In this document: positions 56,201 to 63,501 of the stretch, piece after piece
Numbering within the stretch: position 1 is the first letter of the stretch
Layout of the letters: each line of letters opens with the position of its first letter
From: Antedon bifida
Taxonomy: Eukaryota; Echinodermata; Crinoidea; Comatulida; Antedonidae
Assembly (NCBI GenBank): GCA_963402885.1
Contig: OY727098.1
Span: forward strand, 13,626,717-13,690,716
Direction: 5' to 3'
Length of the DNA: 64,000 nt
Program-made: the position numbers and the translations under genes
The notes under the pieces: generated by a model
The model's input: the letters and a program-made list of their open reading frames with translations, nothing else
The model's database searches: none
What the model was told of the DNA's origin: nothing

Positions 56201-59200
56201 ACGGGTAGACATAGATACTTCATTTTGGTTCCAAAATGTTCATATCATACAACTTTCTATTTGCTCTAATGAAAACTTTCCAAAAATAATGACCGAAAAT
56301 ACAATTACTGACATTTGACCCTAGTTATCTGGATTTGTTCATCTCCATACCGTACTGTTGACATAGTTACTTGATCTTGATATCAAACTATTTAGAGCAT
56401 AGTTCTGTTGTTAATTGTCTTTTTGAGTTATTTTGCTTCAAAAGTGTAAATCAATTATTTTATGGACTAAATTGTTTTACGGTATAAGTTTAATACAGCA
56501 GTTCATCATCAGTGTCATCATTATCCTCATCATCAGTGAGACTTGCCTGCTCTTGGTTGTCACATAATTCCTAATCGTCACAGCAACTGCAAAGGTATGT
56601 GCAGTTTAAACCGGTTTTTTTTGCACTTGAATTGCATCATGTTTTTGTACAGTGGCACTTCACTAGGTCGATAACACCCTGGGGTGCTGGAGGCAAAGAT
56701 GTCATAACTGCTTTATAATTGCCATCTACAATATCCCAACCAAAATATTGAGGCTCTGGTATAGTTGGATTAGCAATGACATCGTTGTTCCATATTATAG
56801 CCTGATAGTGTGCCCTTAAAATGGCAGGCCGCAATGCACCCAGCGTTGGAGGCAAACCCTTTGATTGGTCTTGTTCCTTCTTAAAAAGCCACCACCTAAC
56901 ATCAGCAACATTTTTTTAATCTGTGTTTCGTATATAGAGCTTACACACAAATGATGCTTCAGATAGTTCATTTGTTGTTCCTAATAATTTCATGGCAGTT
57001 GGATGTAGTTCCTCCAAAACCTTCCAGAATGTAGTTTTGCCTTTCCCAGAAAATCTACGAGTAATATCTGCACCTGAGAAAACATGCAGTCCTGGAAGGA
57101 CTGCTGCTTTGGACTCAAACAGTGTTCTGTGGATTGCGCTAATAGAATTGTCCTGCGGGTTTTGCCAGTGCCTGTAACAAAGTTTGTATTTTGACATATA
57201 ATGGGGTATCGTCTGATGGCTAGTACAAGTACGTAAATGTCAGGTGAGTATATATCTAGTGTGGTAGCACCATTCGTTGTTGCATCAACGGAATGCAAAA
57301 TGAGTTTGGTATCAGCTTCCACCTGACTACTTGCAGGGTTGCTTACTTCCCTATGTGTAGCCTTCGCTTTGTTTCGCCAGGCAAACTACAAGATGCTTCT
57401 TGTTTCTTCCACATGATCTAATATCTTTTCAGCTAAATACGTCGCCAGTCCATCTTTCGTTGATACATAAGCAAGAAGACGTTGCCTACTGATTGTACCG
57501 GTTGAAGTTGAATCTGTAATGTGGTAAGCTACAGCTTTATTGCCACCTAGCCGTCTCGCGCGGTTTGAAGCTTTGAGTGATTCTCCAGTATCATAGCGGT
57601 CACATACAAAATGCACCTCATCACAGTTATTTTACCATACTTCTGCCAGTGTCGTTCAATGAAATGTTCTGATAGATCGAAGCATGTTTCAATATTCTCT
57701 AGTTTACTTAGTGATTGCAAATAAGCCATAGCATCGACAATACATACTTATTTATAGTTCCTGACAACTTTTTCTTCTGTTGAGTCATTTGTTTCGTGAG
57801 CGACTTCTATCGTTTTTGGTAGCTTTTCAAGAATCGTCATCAAGTCACTCTTCGACATTGTAGGAAACAATGAACCATCTGCTGCAAATAAAGCTCTTGG
57901 GACAACAAAAAACTGTACCAACGGCTTGTCTGAGGTCCCTCAACTTGGATACAACTAGTTAACGAGCAAACAGCTTGTTGATTGTTCATGTCAGGTCCGT
58001 TACGATTTTTGCTTGGAGATCTGTTGTATTACTATTATCATGATGCTTTGATATTGATAAATATCTACTGGGAAGAAAAGTCATTGTCTCAGCTTCTTTA
58101 GCGAGAGCAAGAGCCACTAGAAAAAACTGTGTGCGTGAAAAAGGGTTTAACGAAATACCAGTTAGCCCACCAAGTACTTGATGAGACGTGATCTGGAACA
58201 ATAGCACAAAATGGCAATGAATTTTTATCTACCACCCAGTTGCCATCGTTGAATTCTATCCATATTTCTGTATCTGATGCTCTCATGTCTGCCAGGTACG
58301 CAGGGATTAACTGAGCGTAATTTAATTTGTCATGTGCGACGAAATATGGTATAATGTTTCGGTAGCTTTAAGATGAAGACTCCAATTGGCAGTTCACACT
58401 GCTTGATGCTTGATTGTGATTGGCTAAAAGTTTAATCAACTGCCATGATTTCCTTTTCCTTATTAGATACAGTATAATGGATATGTATACTTGATTCATT
58501 AGCACAACTGTAAATATGCATGTTATGAACAATTTCAGACCAGGATTGTTTTATGTCAAGCAGTAATGAAAATTTGAAAAATTCCACATAATTAGGGTCA
58601 AAGGTCAATAATTGCATTTCCGGTTATTATTTCGAAAAATATTTCATTAGAGTAAATAGAAGGTAGTATGTTGTGAACAATTTAAGATCAAAATAAAATG
58701 TCTACGTCTATTGGTTATAGAGATATAACACTTCCGGTCAATTAGGGTCAACGGTCAGATATGGCCTTTCCGGTCATTTTGGCGGGAAATGTTCCATTAG
58801 AGCTAATATGAAGTTGTATATTATGAACAATTTGAGACCAAAAACAAGTCTCTACAGTCTGTGGTTACCAAGATATGAACACTTTAAATTTCAATGGTAG
58901 CCATTTTGAAATTCAAGATGGCGGGCCTCTGCCACCCTTCCAACGTTGTCAACATGTTTTTTCCTGTTGTTTGGATTGTATTCAACATATCTAAATAGGT
59001 GGGATCTTCTATTCATAAAAATCCCACGGGATTACATAGTCTCCCTGACTATATCCCAGATCACTGAACCTGTTTCTTTCTTTATTAATTATTCTTATTT
59101 CAATTCTATCATTGTGATATTCAATTTTGTTTAAAACACAAATATATGAATATGAACATACTGTATATATGCGTACAATTAATATTATATCAATACTATT

Positions 59201-59420
59201 TAAACCACATGTTTAATTGGATTATTGAGTATTATTAATAATGAAATCTTCTATTTCAGGATTTAGGAAACAATGGTGTTTTATTTTACAATGCACTATT
59301 TATGGTGATTCCCTTATCATGTATAGCATTGTACAATGGAGAAATAAATAAAGCACTACAATATGATAATTGGCATAATCCAGCATTTTTCTGCCAGTTT
59401 TTGTTGGCTTGTGTTTTTGG
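35116..59420 (+). CDS. SLC35D-type nucleotide-sugar transporter (eight exons; 3' end outside window)
   Basis: Eight plus-strand exons join in frame: 35116-35240, 45380-45413, 49458-49544, 51528-51595, 52785-52856, 53199-53267, 55191-55293 and 59260-59420. All introns are GT-AG, with phases 2,0,0,2,2,2,0 and the last open at phase 2. The product so far is 239 residues. Diagnostic strings for SLC35D (UDP-sugar antiporters of ER/Golgi with ten membrane helices) are [114 protein letters not shown] and [14 protein letters not shown]. Hydrophobic helices alternate with short loops. The ATG at 35116 gives the short cytosolic N-terminus usual for the family. About 90-100 C-terminal residues should follow beyond 64000. 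No frame damage is visible. Paralogue (D1, D2 or D3) and substrate cannot be decided. Confidence 0.93.
35385..35612. repeat. TTGGCTTACTCGTACCCA minisatellite, left cluster
   Basis: Several diverged copies of TTGGCTTACTCGTACCCAT, preceded by GGTCAACCC. Related sequence occurs at 37450-37495 and, inverted, at 40245-40350. AGGCCTAGGCC runs precede it at 35285-35350. Confidence 0.65.
35614..37448. mobile_element. Foldback element with GGGCGCTAGTTCCG ends, interrupted by a MITE
   Basis: The left arm starts GGGCGCTAGTTCCGTTTCGC and the right arm ends with its inverse. The arms share CATGTTTCTCGCA, AAATCCTTTAAATTGATGA and CTATGGAGCGCCAAAAG. The left arm is split at 35836-36781 by another element; without it the arms pair continuously. 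Confidence 0.85.
35836..36781. mobile_element. MITE with CAGTCGACCTTCTCATTTAC ends, TA duplication
   Basis: 946 bp with inverted ends CAGTCGACCTTCTCATTTAC / GTAAATGAGAAGGTCGACTG, flanked by TA (35834-35835 and 36782-36783). It is inserted into the left arm of the surrounding foldback element. Confidence 0.88.
37926..38440. mobile_element. MITE with GCCAGGCTGCATG...TGTGTGCGCTGATT ends
   Basis: Left GCTGCATGAATGTGTGCGCT then CTGTGACTCAGCCC; right GGGCTGAATCACAGAAATCA then GCGCACACATGCAGC, in inverse. About 515 bp, non-coding. 37496-37925 holds a CCAAT and TGACGTCA (37857) but no gene. Confidence 0.75.
38848..38925 (-). other. tRNA-like sequence
   Basis: On the minus strand, GTGGCGCAGCGGGT (A-box-like) and GAGTTCAAGTCTC (B-box-like) are about 40 bases apart. 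The arms pair poorly, so a decayed tRNA or SINE head is likely. 38700-38830 holds a two-copy CTCGAGTAYGATGATATTG repeat. Confidence 0.4.
38930..39722. mobile_element. Long palindromic MITE
   Basis: Arms 38930-39280 and 39300-39722 are inverted copies. Shared strings include TAGCACCCTCATTTGTTATT, TAATGTAGGCTTATTGATGG, AGAAT.ATATCTA and TTACATAAA.GAG. The centre holds ATATCATATC near 39255. Confidence 0.85.
39723..40060. repeat. GGGTTACTATT repeats
   Basis: GGGTTACTATT and its inverse AATAGTAACCC occur at about 39749, 39931, 39969 and 40001, giving short hairpins. No gene. Confidence 0.45.
40245..40350. repeat. GGGTACGAGTAAGCCAA minisatellite, right cluster (inverted)
   Basis: Five diverged copies of GGGTACGAGT.AGCCAAA ending in GGGTTGACCTG, inverted relative to the cluster at 35385-35612. 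Confidence 0.7.
40397..44012. mobile_element. Long element with AGGGACTTTACGAAAC ends and GCGAGGCA clusters
   Basis: Inverted ends AGGGACTTTACGAAACATGA / CGTGTTTTGTGAAGTCCCT. Just inside, GTGCGAGGCA-type motifs cluster at 40610-40735 and, inverted, at 43785-43920. The interior contains a reversed LINE tail near 41085 and diverged direct repeats (41700-42110 and 42345-42630, sharing ATTGATTTAAATAAAAGTTT and TTTCATGTTGTTAATTAA). No transposase was recognised. Confidence 0.65.
44053..45140. mobile_element. Element with CGGCCCTAAACC ends and AAGTCGGCC minisatellite
   Basis: Left GTCGGCCCTAAACC, then repeated CAAGTC.ACTCGGCCTC, then CGGCCTCTAATAAAGTAT. The right end is the inverse, finishing GGTTTAGGGCCG. 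The interior carries a fragment of the TTAAAGATGTATTGTCCC MITE (44430-44480) and a smaller palindromic MITE. Confidence 0.75.
44593..44930. mobile_element. Nested palindromic MITE in TAT-repeat context
   Basis: Arms TCTCACAGATTTCC...TTATCGTTTCAAATTAATTA and their inverse at 44868-44927, between TATTATATTAT runs. Just left, GGGTTCGAATC resembles a tRNA B box. Confidence 0.75.
45380..45413 (+). CDS. SLC35D-like micro-exon 2
   Basis: A 34 bp exon between ATTCCATTTCTAG and GTAAATA. It supplies [11 protein letters not shown] and fits phase 2 in, phase 0 out. It lies just outside a transposon ending near 45140. Confidence 0.88.
45786..46241. repeat. Second copy of the repeat inserted in the family gene at 26.4 kb
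   Basis: Inverse of 26386-26877. Shared stretches include AGGCAAAAAGAGTGCGCA, TTCATCGAAAATA and TCGATTCCTGGC. No CGGT runs flank this copy. Confidence 0.75.
46357..47156. mobile_element. MITE with CCGTATATTTCGGTGTATAA ends, TA duplication
   Basis: 800 bp. CCGTATATTTCGGTGTATAA at the left and its inverse TTATACACCGAAATATACGG at the right; TA at 46355-46356 and 47157-47158. GTATAAGACGCACC recurs inside both ends. Confidence 0.9.
47264..48225. mobile_element. Penelope-like element remnant forming a long palindrome
   Basis: Arms of about 315 bp (47264-47578 and 47913-48225) are almost perfect inverted copies, joined by about 330 bp that occurs once. Both arms encode the same C-terminal GIY-YIG region, so the peptide [18 protein letters not shown] appears on both strands. 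Confidence 0.88.
47347..48051 (-). pseudogene. GIY-YIG endonuclease domain of Penelope-like element
   Basis: A 234-codon open frame contains [20 protein letters not shown], the GIY-YIG core with preceding cysteines, then RLKEHQKD, a His-rich HAAQENH and [15 protein letters not shown], the usual C-terminal layout of Penelope-like elements. The first ~47 codons are the inverted copy of the domain's own tail, so the true upstream reverse transcriptase is absent. The start at 48051 is an artefact of the palindrome. The domain itself reads without stops. Confidence 0.8.
48226..49145. other. No recognisable gene (SLC35D-like intron 2)
   Basis: AT-rich. A 93-codon open frame at 48484-48765 has no family resemblance. 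A short TTTAAAAGTATAC duplication lies near 48350. Confidence 0.45.
49150..49335 (+). mobile_element. LINE 3' tail
   Basis: T-rich stretch ending TTTGCCCGCTGGGATTGTTG and ACCGAATAAATAAATAAATA. It is like the 3' end of the LINE at 15490-16030. Confidence 0.5.
49458..49544 (+). CDS. SLC35D-like exon 3
   Basis: Acceptor ATTTTCAG, donor GTATAT; 29 codons, phase 0 at both ends, reading [12 protein letters not shown] to QIPKK. Confidence 0.92.
49620..50720 (+). mobile_element. 5'-truncated LINE, well-preserved reverse transcriptase
   Basis: An uninterrupted 314-codon frame (49653-50597) begins inside the [22 protein letters not shown], then the catalytic [34 protein letters not shown] and [13 protein letters not shown]. 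An untranslated stretch and an AATAAAATAAAATAAATAAA tail end near 50720. The absence of stops suggests a young insertion. It belongs to the CR1/L2/Rex group judging from motif style, and lies in SLC35D-like intron 3. Confidence 0.88.
50786..51338. mobile_element. MITE with CCRTACTGACG ends, TA duplication
   Basis: 553 bp. Ends CCATACTGACGCGGCTATAA / TTATACCCACGTCAGTACGG; TA at 50784-50785 and 51339-51340. TATAAGCCCA repeats lie inside the left end. Confidence 0.87.
51528..51595 (+). CDS. SLC35D-like exon 4
   Basis: Acceptor TCTAACCAG, donor GTAAGG. Reads [20 protein letters not shown] and on to KL; ends phase 2. Confidence 0.92.
51850..52700 (+). mobile_element. Degenerate LINE reverse-transcriptase fragment
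   Basis: Plus-strand pieces [37 protein letters not shown] and KYADDS-like text near 52255, then [10 protein letters not shown]. Frames shift after about 52249. It lies in SLC35D-like intron 4, between exons 4 and 5. Confidence 0.75.
52785..52856 (+). CDS. SLC35D-like exon 5
   Basis: Acceptor GTAACTGACAG, donor GTGAGT. Reads [20 protein letters not shown]; phase 2 at both ends. Confidence 0.92.
53199..53267 (+). CDS. SLC35D-like exon 6
   Basis: Preceded by a long T tract and GGTAG, followed by GTTTGT. Reads [20 protein letters not shown]; phase 2 at both ends. Confidence 0.88.
53690..54664 (+). mobile_element. Second Penelope-like element fragment (RT end plus GIY-YIG)
   Basis: The plus strand reads [39 protein letters not shown] and [18 protein letters not shown], the conserved end of Penelope-type RT. 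After stops and a frameshift comes [20 protein letters not shown] with QHRSAIK and [10 protein letters not shown], a GIY-YIG endonuclease ending at 54664-54667. It lies in SLC35D-like intron 6 and is more diverged than the palindromic copy at 47.3-48.2 kb. Confidence 0.82.
55191..55293 (+). CDS. SLC35D-like exon 7
   Basis: Acceptor TTCTTTCTTTTTCAG, donor GTAAGT. Reads [20 protein letters not shown] and [12 protein letters not shown]; ends phase 0. Confidence 0.93.
55706..56460. repeat. Left terminal inverted repeat of copy 2
   Basis: Contains three diverged ~170 bp sub-units, each with ACTTTATATC.G.TCTAATGG, GACCGGAA-like text and TGACCTTTGACCC. The inverse of 58400-59049. Confidence 0.85.
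56490..58400 (-). pseudogene. EADT/CXC-family protein, C-terminal half, broken
   Basis: Minus-strand segments in order: [223 protein letters not shown], then a CXC-like tail ([19 protein letters not shown]) and an acidic end [14 protein letters not shown] with TAA at 56490. Two in-frame stops fall in the tail, and at least five frameshifts separate the segments. The order matches the family as I remember it. The DIY in [10 protein letters not shown] replaces the DTD expected there, so an acidic residue may be lost. The N-terminal half is absent. Confidence 0.82.
58400..59049. repeat. Right terminal inverted repeat of copy 2
   Basis: Inverse of the left arm, carrying GGGTCAAAGGTCA at 58595 and GGGTCAACGGTCA at 58746. 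It abuts the coding remnant directly. Confidence 0.85.
59260..59420 (+). CDS. SLC35D-like exon 8 (last found)
   Basis: Acceptor TTCTATTTCAG, donor GTATGT. Reads [20 protein letters not shown] through [14 protein letters not shown]; ends phase 2. No continuation was recognised between 59421 and 64000. Confidence 0.92.
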
Positions 59421-59607
59421 GTATGTGGCATTTAAATTTATCTCTAAACTGCTATCAATGTTATGAATTGTGCTTATTGTGCGTATTTAATTTTTTAATA
59501 TCTCCTTCCACTTGACAAATTTAGGAGAGATTTTATTTATGTTGTAGTTACAGACTAATAATAGTTTGTAGTTAGATTTGTTTCTTTATACTGGTTGACA
59601 TTTCAAT

Positions 59608-59867
59608 ATAATAGTTCTCCCAGACGGCTCAGTTGATGATAATGATCAGGACACTAAAAGAAAATCCCCTACACTTTTCATATGGTGTCATTTAACAAGC
59701 ACAACAAGTTACACAACAGCCAGTGCTGATGATAAATTACAATATATTTTAGGTGGAGATTCTATCGCGATTTGTAAAGAATCTGAGACCTTTTTTGATT
59801 TGTTTTGTAAACAATACACAAGAGCTGCATGGGAGAAACGGTCAGAACTTAAATCTCCCAATATATA
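59608..59867 (+). CDS. Orphan open frame downstream of SLC35D-like exon 8
   Basis: About 86 codons without an ATG, opening after a TGA and preceded by a possible acceptor CATTTCAATATAATAG. It reads LPDGSVDDNDQDTKRKSPTL, LFIWCHLTSTTSYTTASADD, KLQYILGGDSIAICKESETF and FCKQYTRAAWEKRSELKSPN to TAG. The composition is soluble-protein-like and unlike the AT-rich flanks. It cannot be SLC35D exon 9, which should be a membrane helix. Family not recognised; it may be a terminal exon of another gene or transposon-derived. Confidence 0.4.
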
Positions 59868-60077
59868 GATTGTTTTTCTTTTGTATTGTTGCTTTTATAT
59901 ATGATTTGTAAATATTATACACCTGTGATAACAACTATAGGTCTTCAGTACCTGATGTTGAAACACAATGGTTTGTAATGTAAACTCTTTACTATATATT
60001 TTATGTTTATTTTTATATACCTTTTTAAATTATCAACTCAAACCTATGATACTGTAGGACAATTTAATACAGTACCT

Positions 60078-63000
60078 GTAGTCCGGTGGCAGGAGGGGGA
60101 TATCACCACCCGAAAGGGGACAAATTGCCATCCAACTTTTCTAGACCAGAATTTTCCGTAGATTACGAATATGGAAGGTAATCGATCAGGATAGGAAGCG
60201 TTTTCGAGATATAAGGGGTCAAAGTTCAAAATTGACCAATATAAAAACATGCTATATCTCTGGAAATTCTGGACCTAGTGAGATAATTTTGGTGTCAAAT
60301 TGTTCACAATGTATATGTATATATTAGCTCTAACAGAACTTTCTTTGTAAAATTGACCGGAAACCCCATTTTTAGCAATTTTGACCTTTGACCTCTTTTT
60401 GCTATATCTAAGTAACGGCAGGTCGAAGAGAATTAAAAATAGAAGCAAATTGTTCCCAAGATATACATTTATATTCAGTGTAACAGATGATATTGCTTGA
60501 AAATGACCGGAAGTGTGGTTATTAACCTTTGACATAATTGAATAAGGTTATAAAAACATAAATTAATAAATATTTGTCGTAAGGAGCCAATTTTGGTATC
60601 AAATTGTTCACAATATATATGTTTATACTTGCCATAATGCAACATTTTTTTCAAAAAGTGACTGAAACACTATTTTTCTGTAATTTTAACCTTTGACCTG
60701 TTTTTCTCATCTAAATAACGACATGGCATAGAGATTTCTAACGGCAAATTGTTTATAATAGATATTTTTATTCAATCTAATAGATTATACTGCTTGAAAA
60801 ATACAAGTGTGATTATTGCTTTGAAATCCTGTACATAAGAGCTTATCGGGCGGATTTAATGCAAAGAGGTGTGGAAGGGGAATACTACTACTATACAGTA
60901 CAATGTCTTTCAGAAACATTTGAGCAATTTCAATCAGGTATCCATGTATCTCCAACGGAATGTACGGTTCATAGAGAATTCAGAAGTTACCCTTGGTTCA
61001 TTTTGGCAAATCCATATGGGTTCCTTTTAAAAGGATTGAGGGTGCACAGACAGGCTTTTCCCATGGCTTAATATTGGAACCTACAGTTTTAGTTACCTGA
61101 TATATTTCTTACACAGTAACTTATGTAGCCAAGTGCATTGATCCGATACAGGGGCCAAATGTAGAACTGAACATACAGTAGAGAAACACAGAAGGGTCTA
61201 AATAGATGACCTGCTGTTGTTTCATTTTAGGCAAAATCCAAATCGGTTCCTTAAGGATCGAGAGTGCACAGGCAGCTTTATTCCATGTGCCTGTCTATAT
61301 AAACCCACATTGTCACCCCTTATATTTCCATTATGGGGCTTAATGTCCATCCCTGGAGGACCGGCCTTTGGGGGGTTAATTTTGGCAAATCCATAAGTGT
61401 TCCTTAAGGATCGAGAGTGCACAGGCAGCTTTATTCCATGGGCCCCGCCTGTCTATATGAACCCACAGTGTCACCCATTATATTTCCATTATGGGACTTA
61501 ATGTCCATCCATGGAGGACCGGCCCTTGGGTTAATTTGGGCAAATCTATAAGTGTTCCTTAAGGATCGAGAGTGCACAGGCAGCTTTATTCCATGGGCCG
61601 CGCCTGTCTATATGAAATCACAGTGTCACCTCTTATATTTCCATTATGGGGCTTAATGTCCATCCATGGAGAACGACCGGCCCTTGGGTTAATTTGGGCA
61701 AATCCATAAAATGTTCCTTATGGATGATCGAGGGTGCACAGGGATATTTATTATATCTCTATGAACCCACATTTTCACCACACATACATTATTTCCAATA
61801 TAGGGTCTCTTGTAGACCCACATAGAGAACCCCGAAAGGTCCATGAAGGATCGGCCCTTGGGTTCATTTGGGCAAATCCATAAATGTTATTTAAAGATTG
61901 AGGGTGAACATTTTAGTTTTATTTCATAGTTCATCTATGAACTATTTACCCCATATTAATTTCTAATACAGGGCCTTATGTAGCACACCACATAGAGATC
62001 CCAAAAGGGTCCTTAGAGGGTTCATTCAGGCAAATCCATATGGGTTATTTTAGAATCTTTTGTGTACCGGAAACTCTTTCCTGTATGGGCCAAACTATCT
62101 GTGGCTATATAAAAATTGTGGTCTGTCTGTGTATTGAGTTGTGGATTGAGTTTGGCCACCTGGATCTGCCTATGCCCTATCCTGTACGAATTGGTATTCT
62201 CTGGTTCTGATGAATAGTAGTTTATTTTCCAAAAACGAATATTGTAGCTCTAATAAATGCAACTGTATAGTGGCAAATCATTGAAGGTCAGCGTAACATT
62301 TTAACATCATAACATTTTAACCGTCATAATATTAATAATATTAATAATTTTATTATTTATTTTACAGTATTATTTTAATACATTTAAAATAATGCGCACT
62401 AGAAAAAATATAAAAATACCATAACTTTACTGATCAAATAACGTGATTACATTTATGAACATCAATCTCATAACTTTGCATTATTTAGTATATCACTTGT
62501 TCAAATGTTGACCTTTGACCTATGTCAACTTGTGTAATGATAAATGTGCTCTTTTGATTGTGTATGATTGATAGATGTCTTAACAGAATGATAAAACATA
62601 ACATTTTGTCCTAAATGTTAGTTTGTATTTGGGTTTATATGCAAATTGTGTGATTGGTCAATATTGACATTTGACCTTTAATTGAAAAGTATTTGTTTTA
62701 TAAGGCGACTGAATAGATACCTATAACCATACAAATGTATTAAAAGACCAAATTGAACTTCAATAAATTGGTTATAATACATATGTATATAATACATTGT
62801 TATAATTGGTCAATTTTGAACTTTGACCCCTTATCTCTTCCTATTCGCTTCCTATCCTGATCGAAGTCTGATTTGATTAAAAACAGTATTATAATTATAT
62901 TAATCAAAATTATAATGAAATAACATAACTTTACTAATCAAATAATTTGATTAATTGTAAAACCATCAATATCATAGTTTGGACAACTTTGCATTTATTT

Positions 63001-63501
63001 GTTAACTAATACGTGTATTAAAATGTTGACCTTTGACCTTATGTCAACTGATGAAATTGACCTTATGTCAACTGATGAAATGATGTATTCGCTCTTTTAC
63101 ATTGCGTATGATTGATTAACAGGATAAGAAAACATCCAATTTTTATTAATATAAGTTTTTATTTGGTTTTAGAGGTACGTTCTATGATTGGTCAATATTG
63201 ACATTTGACCCTTAATTACAAAGGATTTTTTTTTCACAAGGTGATTGAATAGACACTTATAATCATAAAAATGTAATAAAAGACCAAATTGTGCTTCAAT
63301 AAATTTGTTATAATACATATACATAATACATTGTTGTAATTGGTCAATTTTAAACTTTGACCCCTTATATCTCGAAAACGCTTCCTATCCTGATCGATTA
63401 CCTTCCATATTCGTAATCTACGGAAAATTCTGGTCTAGAAAAGTTGGATGGCAATTTGTCCCCTTTCGGGTGGTGATTCCCCCCTCCTGCCACTGGACTA
63501 C
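60078..63501. mobile_element. Element with GTAGTCCRGTGGCAGGAGG inverted ends
   Basis: Left GTAGTCCGGTGGCAGGAGGG and right CCTCCTGCCACTGGACTAC. The arms match for about 170 bp, through GGGGACAAATTGCCATCCAA, AGACCAGAATTTTCCGTAGA, AATCGATCAGGATAGGAAGC and TATAAGGGGTCAAAGTT. The interior contains ACCTTTGACC-rich diverged sub-units on both sides and a satellite in the middle. A 70-codon open frame at 60859-61071 overlaps the satellite start and is not recognised. Confidence 0.85.
61000..62065. repeat. ~160 bp tandem repeat inside the 60-63.5 kb element
   Basis: About seven units, starting near 61009, 61225, 61386, 61541, 61698, 61874 and 62032. Each has GGCAAATCCATAA.TGTTCC, AGGATCGAGAGTGCACAGGC, CAGCTTTATTCCATG and CACCCATTATATTTCCATTA. 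The middle units are nearly identical; the outer ones are diverged. Confidence 0.9.

Larger units (their letters stand above)
55706..59049 (-). mobile_element. EADT/CXC transposon, copy 2: long terminal inverted repeats, TA at both ends
   Basis: The left end GTCAGGGAGACTATGT and right end ACATAGTCTCCCTGAC are inverted, flanked by TA (55704-55705 and 59050-59051). Arms of about 650-750 bp pair through AACGTTGGAAGGGTGGCAGA, GGCCCGCCATCTTGAATTTC, the ACAGACTGTAGAGACTTG region and GACCGGAAATGGC. Inside is the C-terminal half of an EADT/CXC-family gene, whose stop lies close to the left arm. It sits within SLC35D-like intron 7. The 5' gene half is missing, so this is a deletion derivative. Confidence 0.82.
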
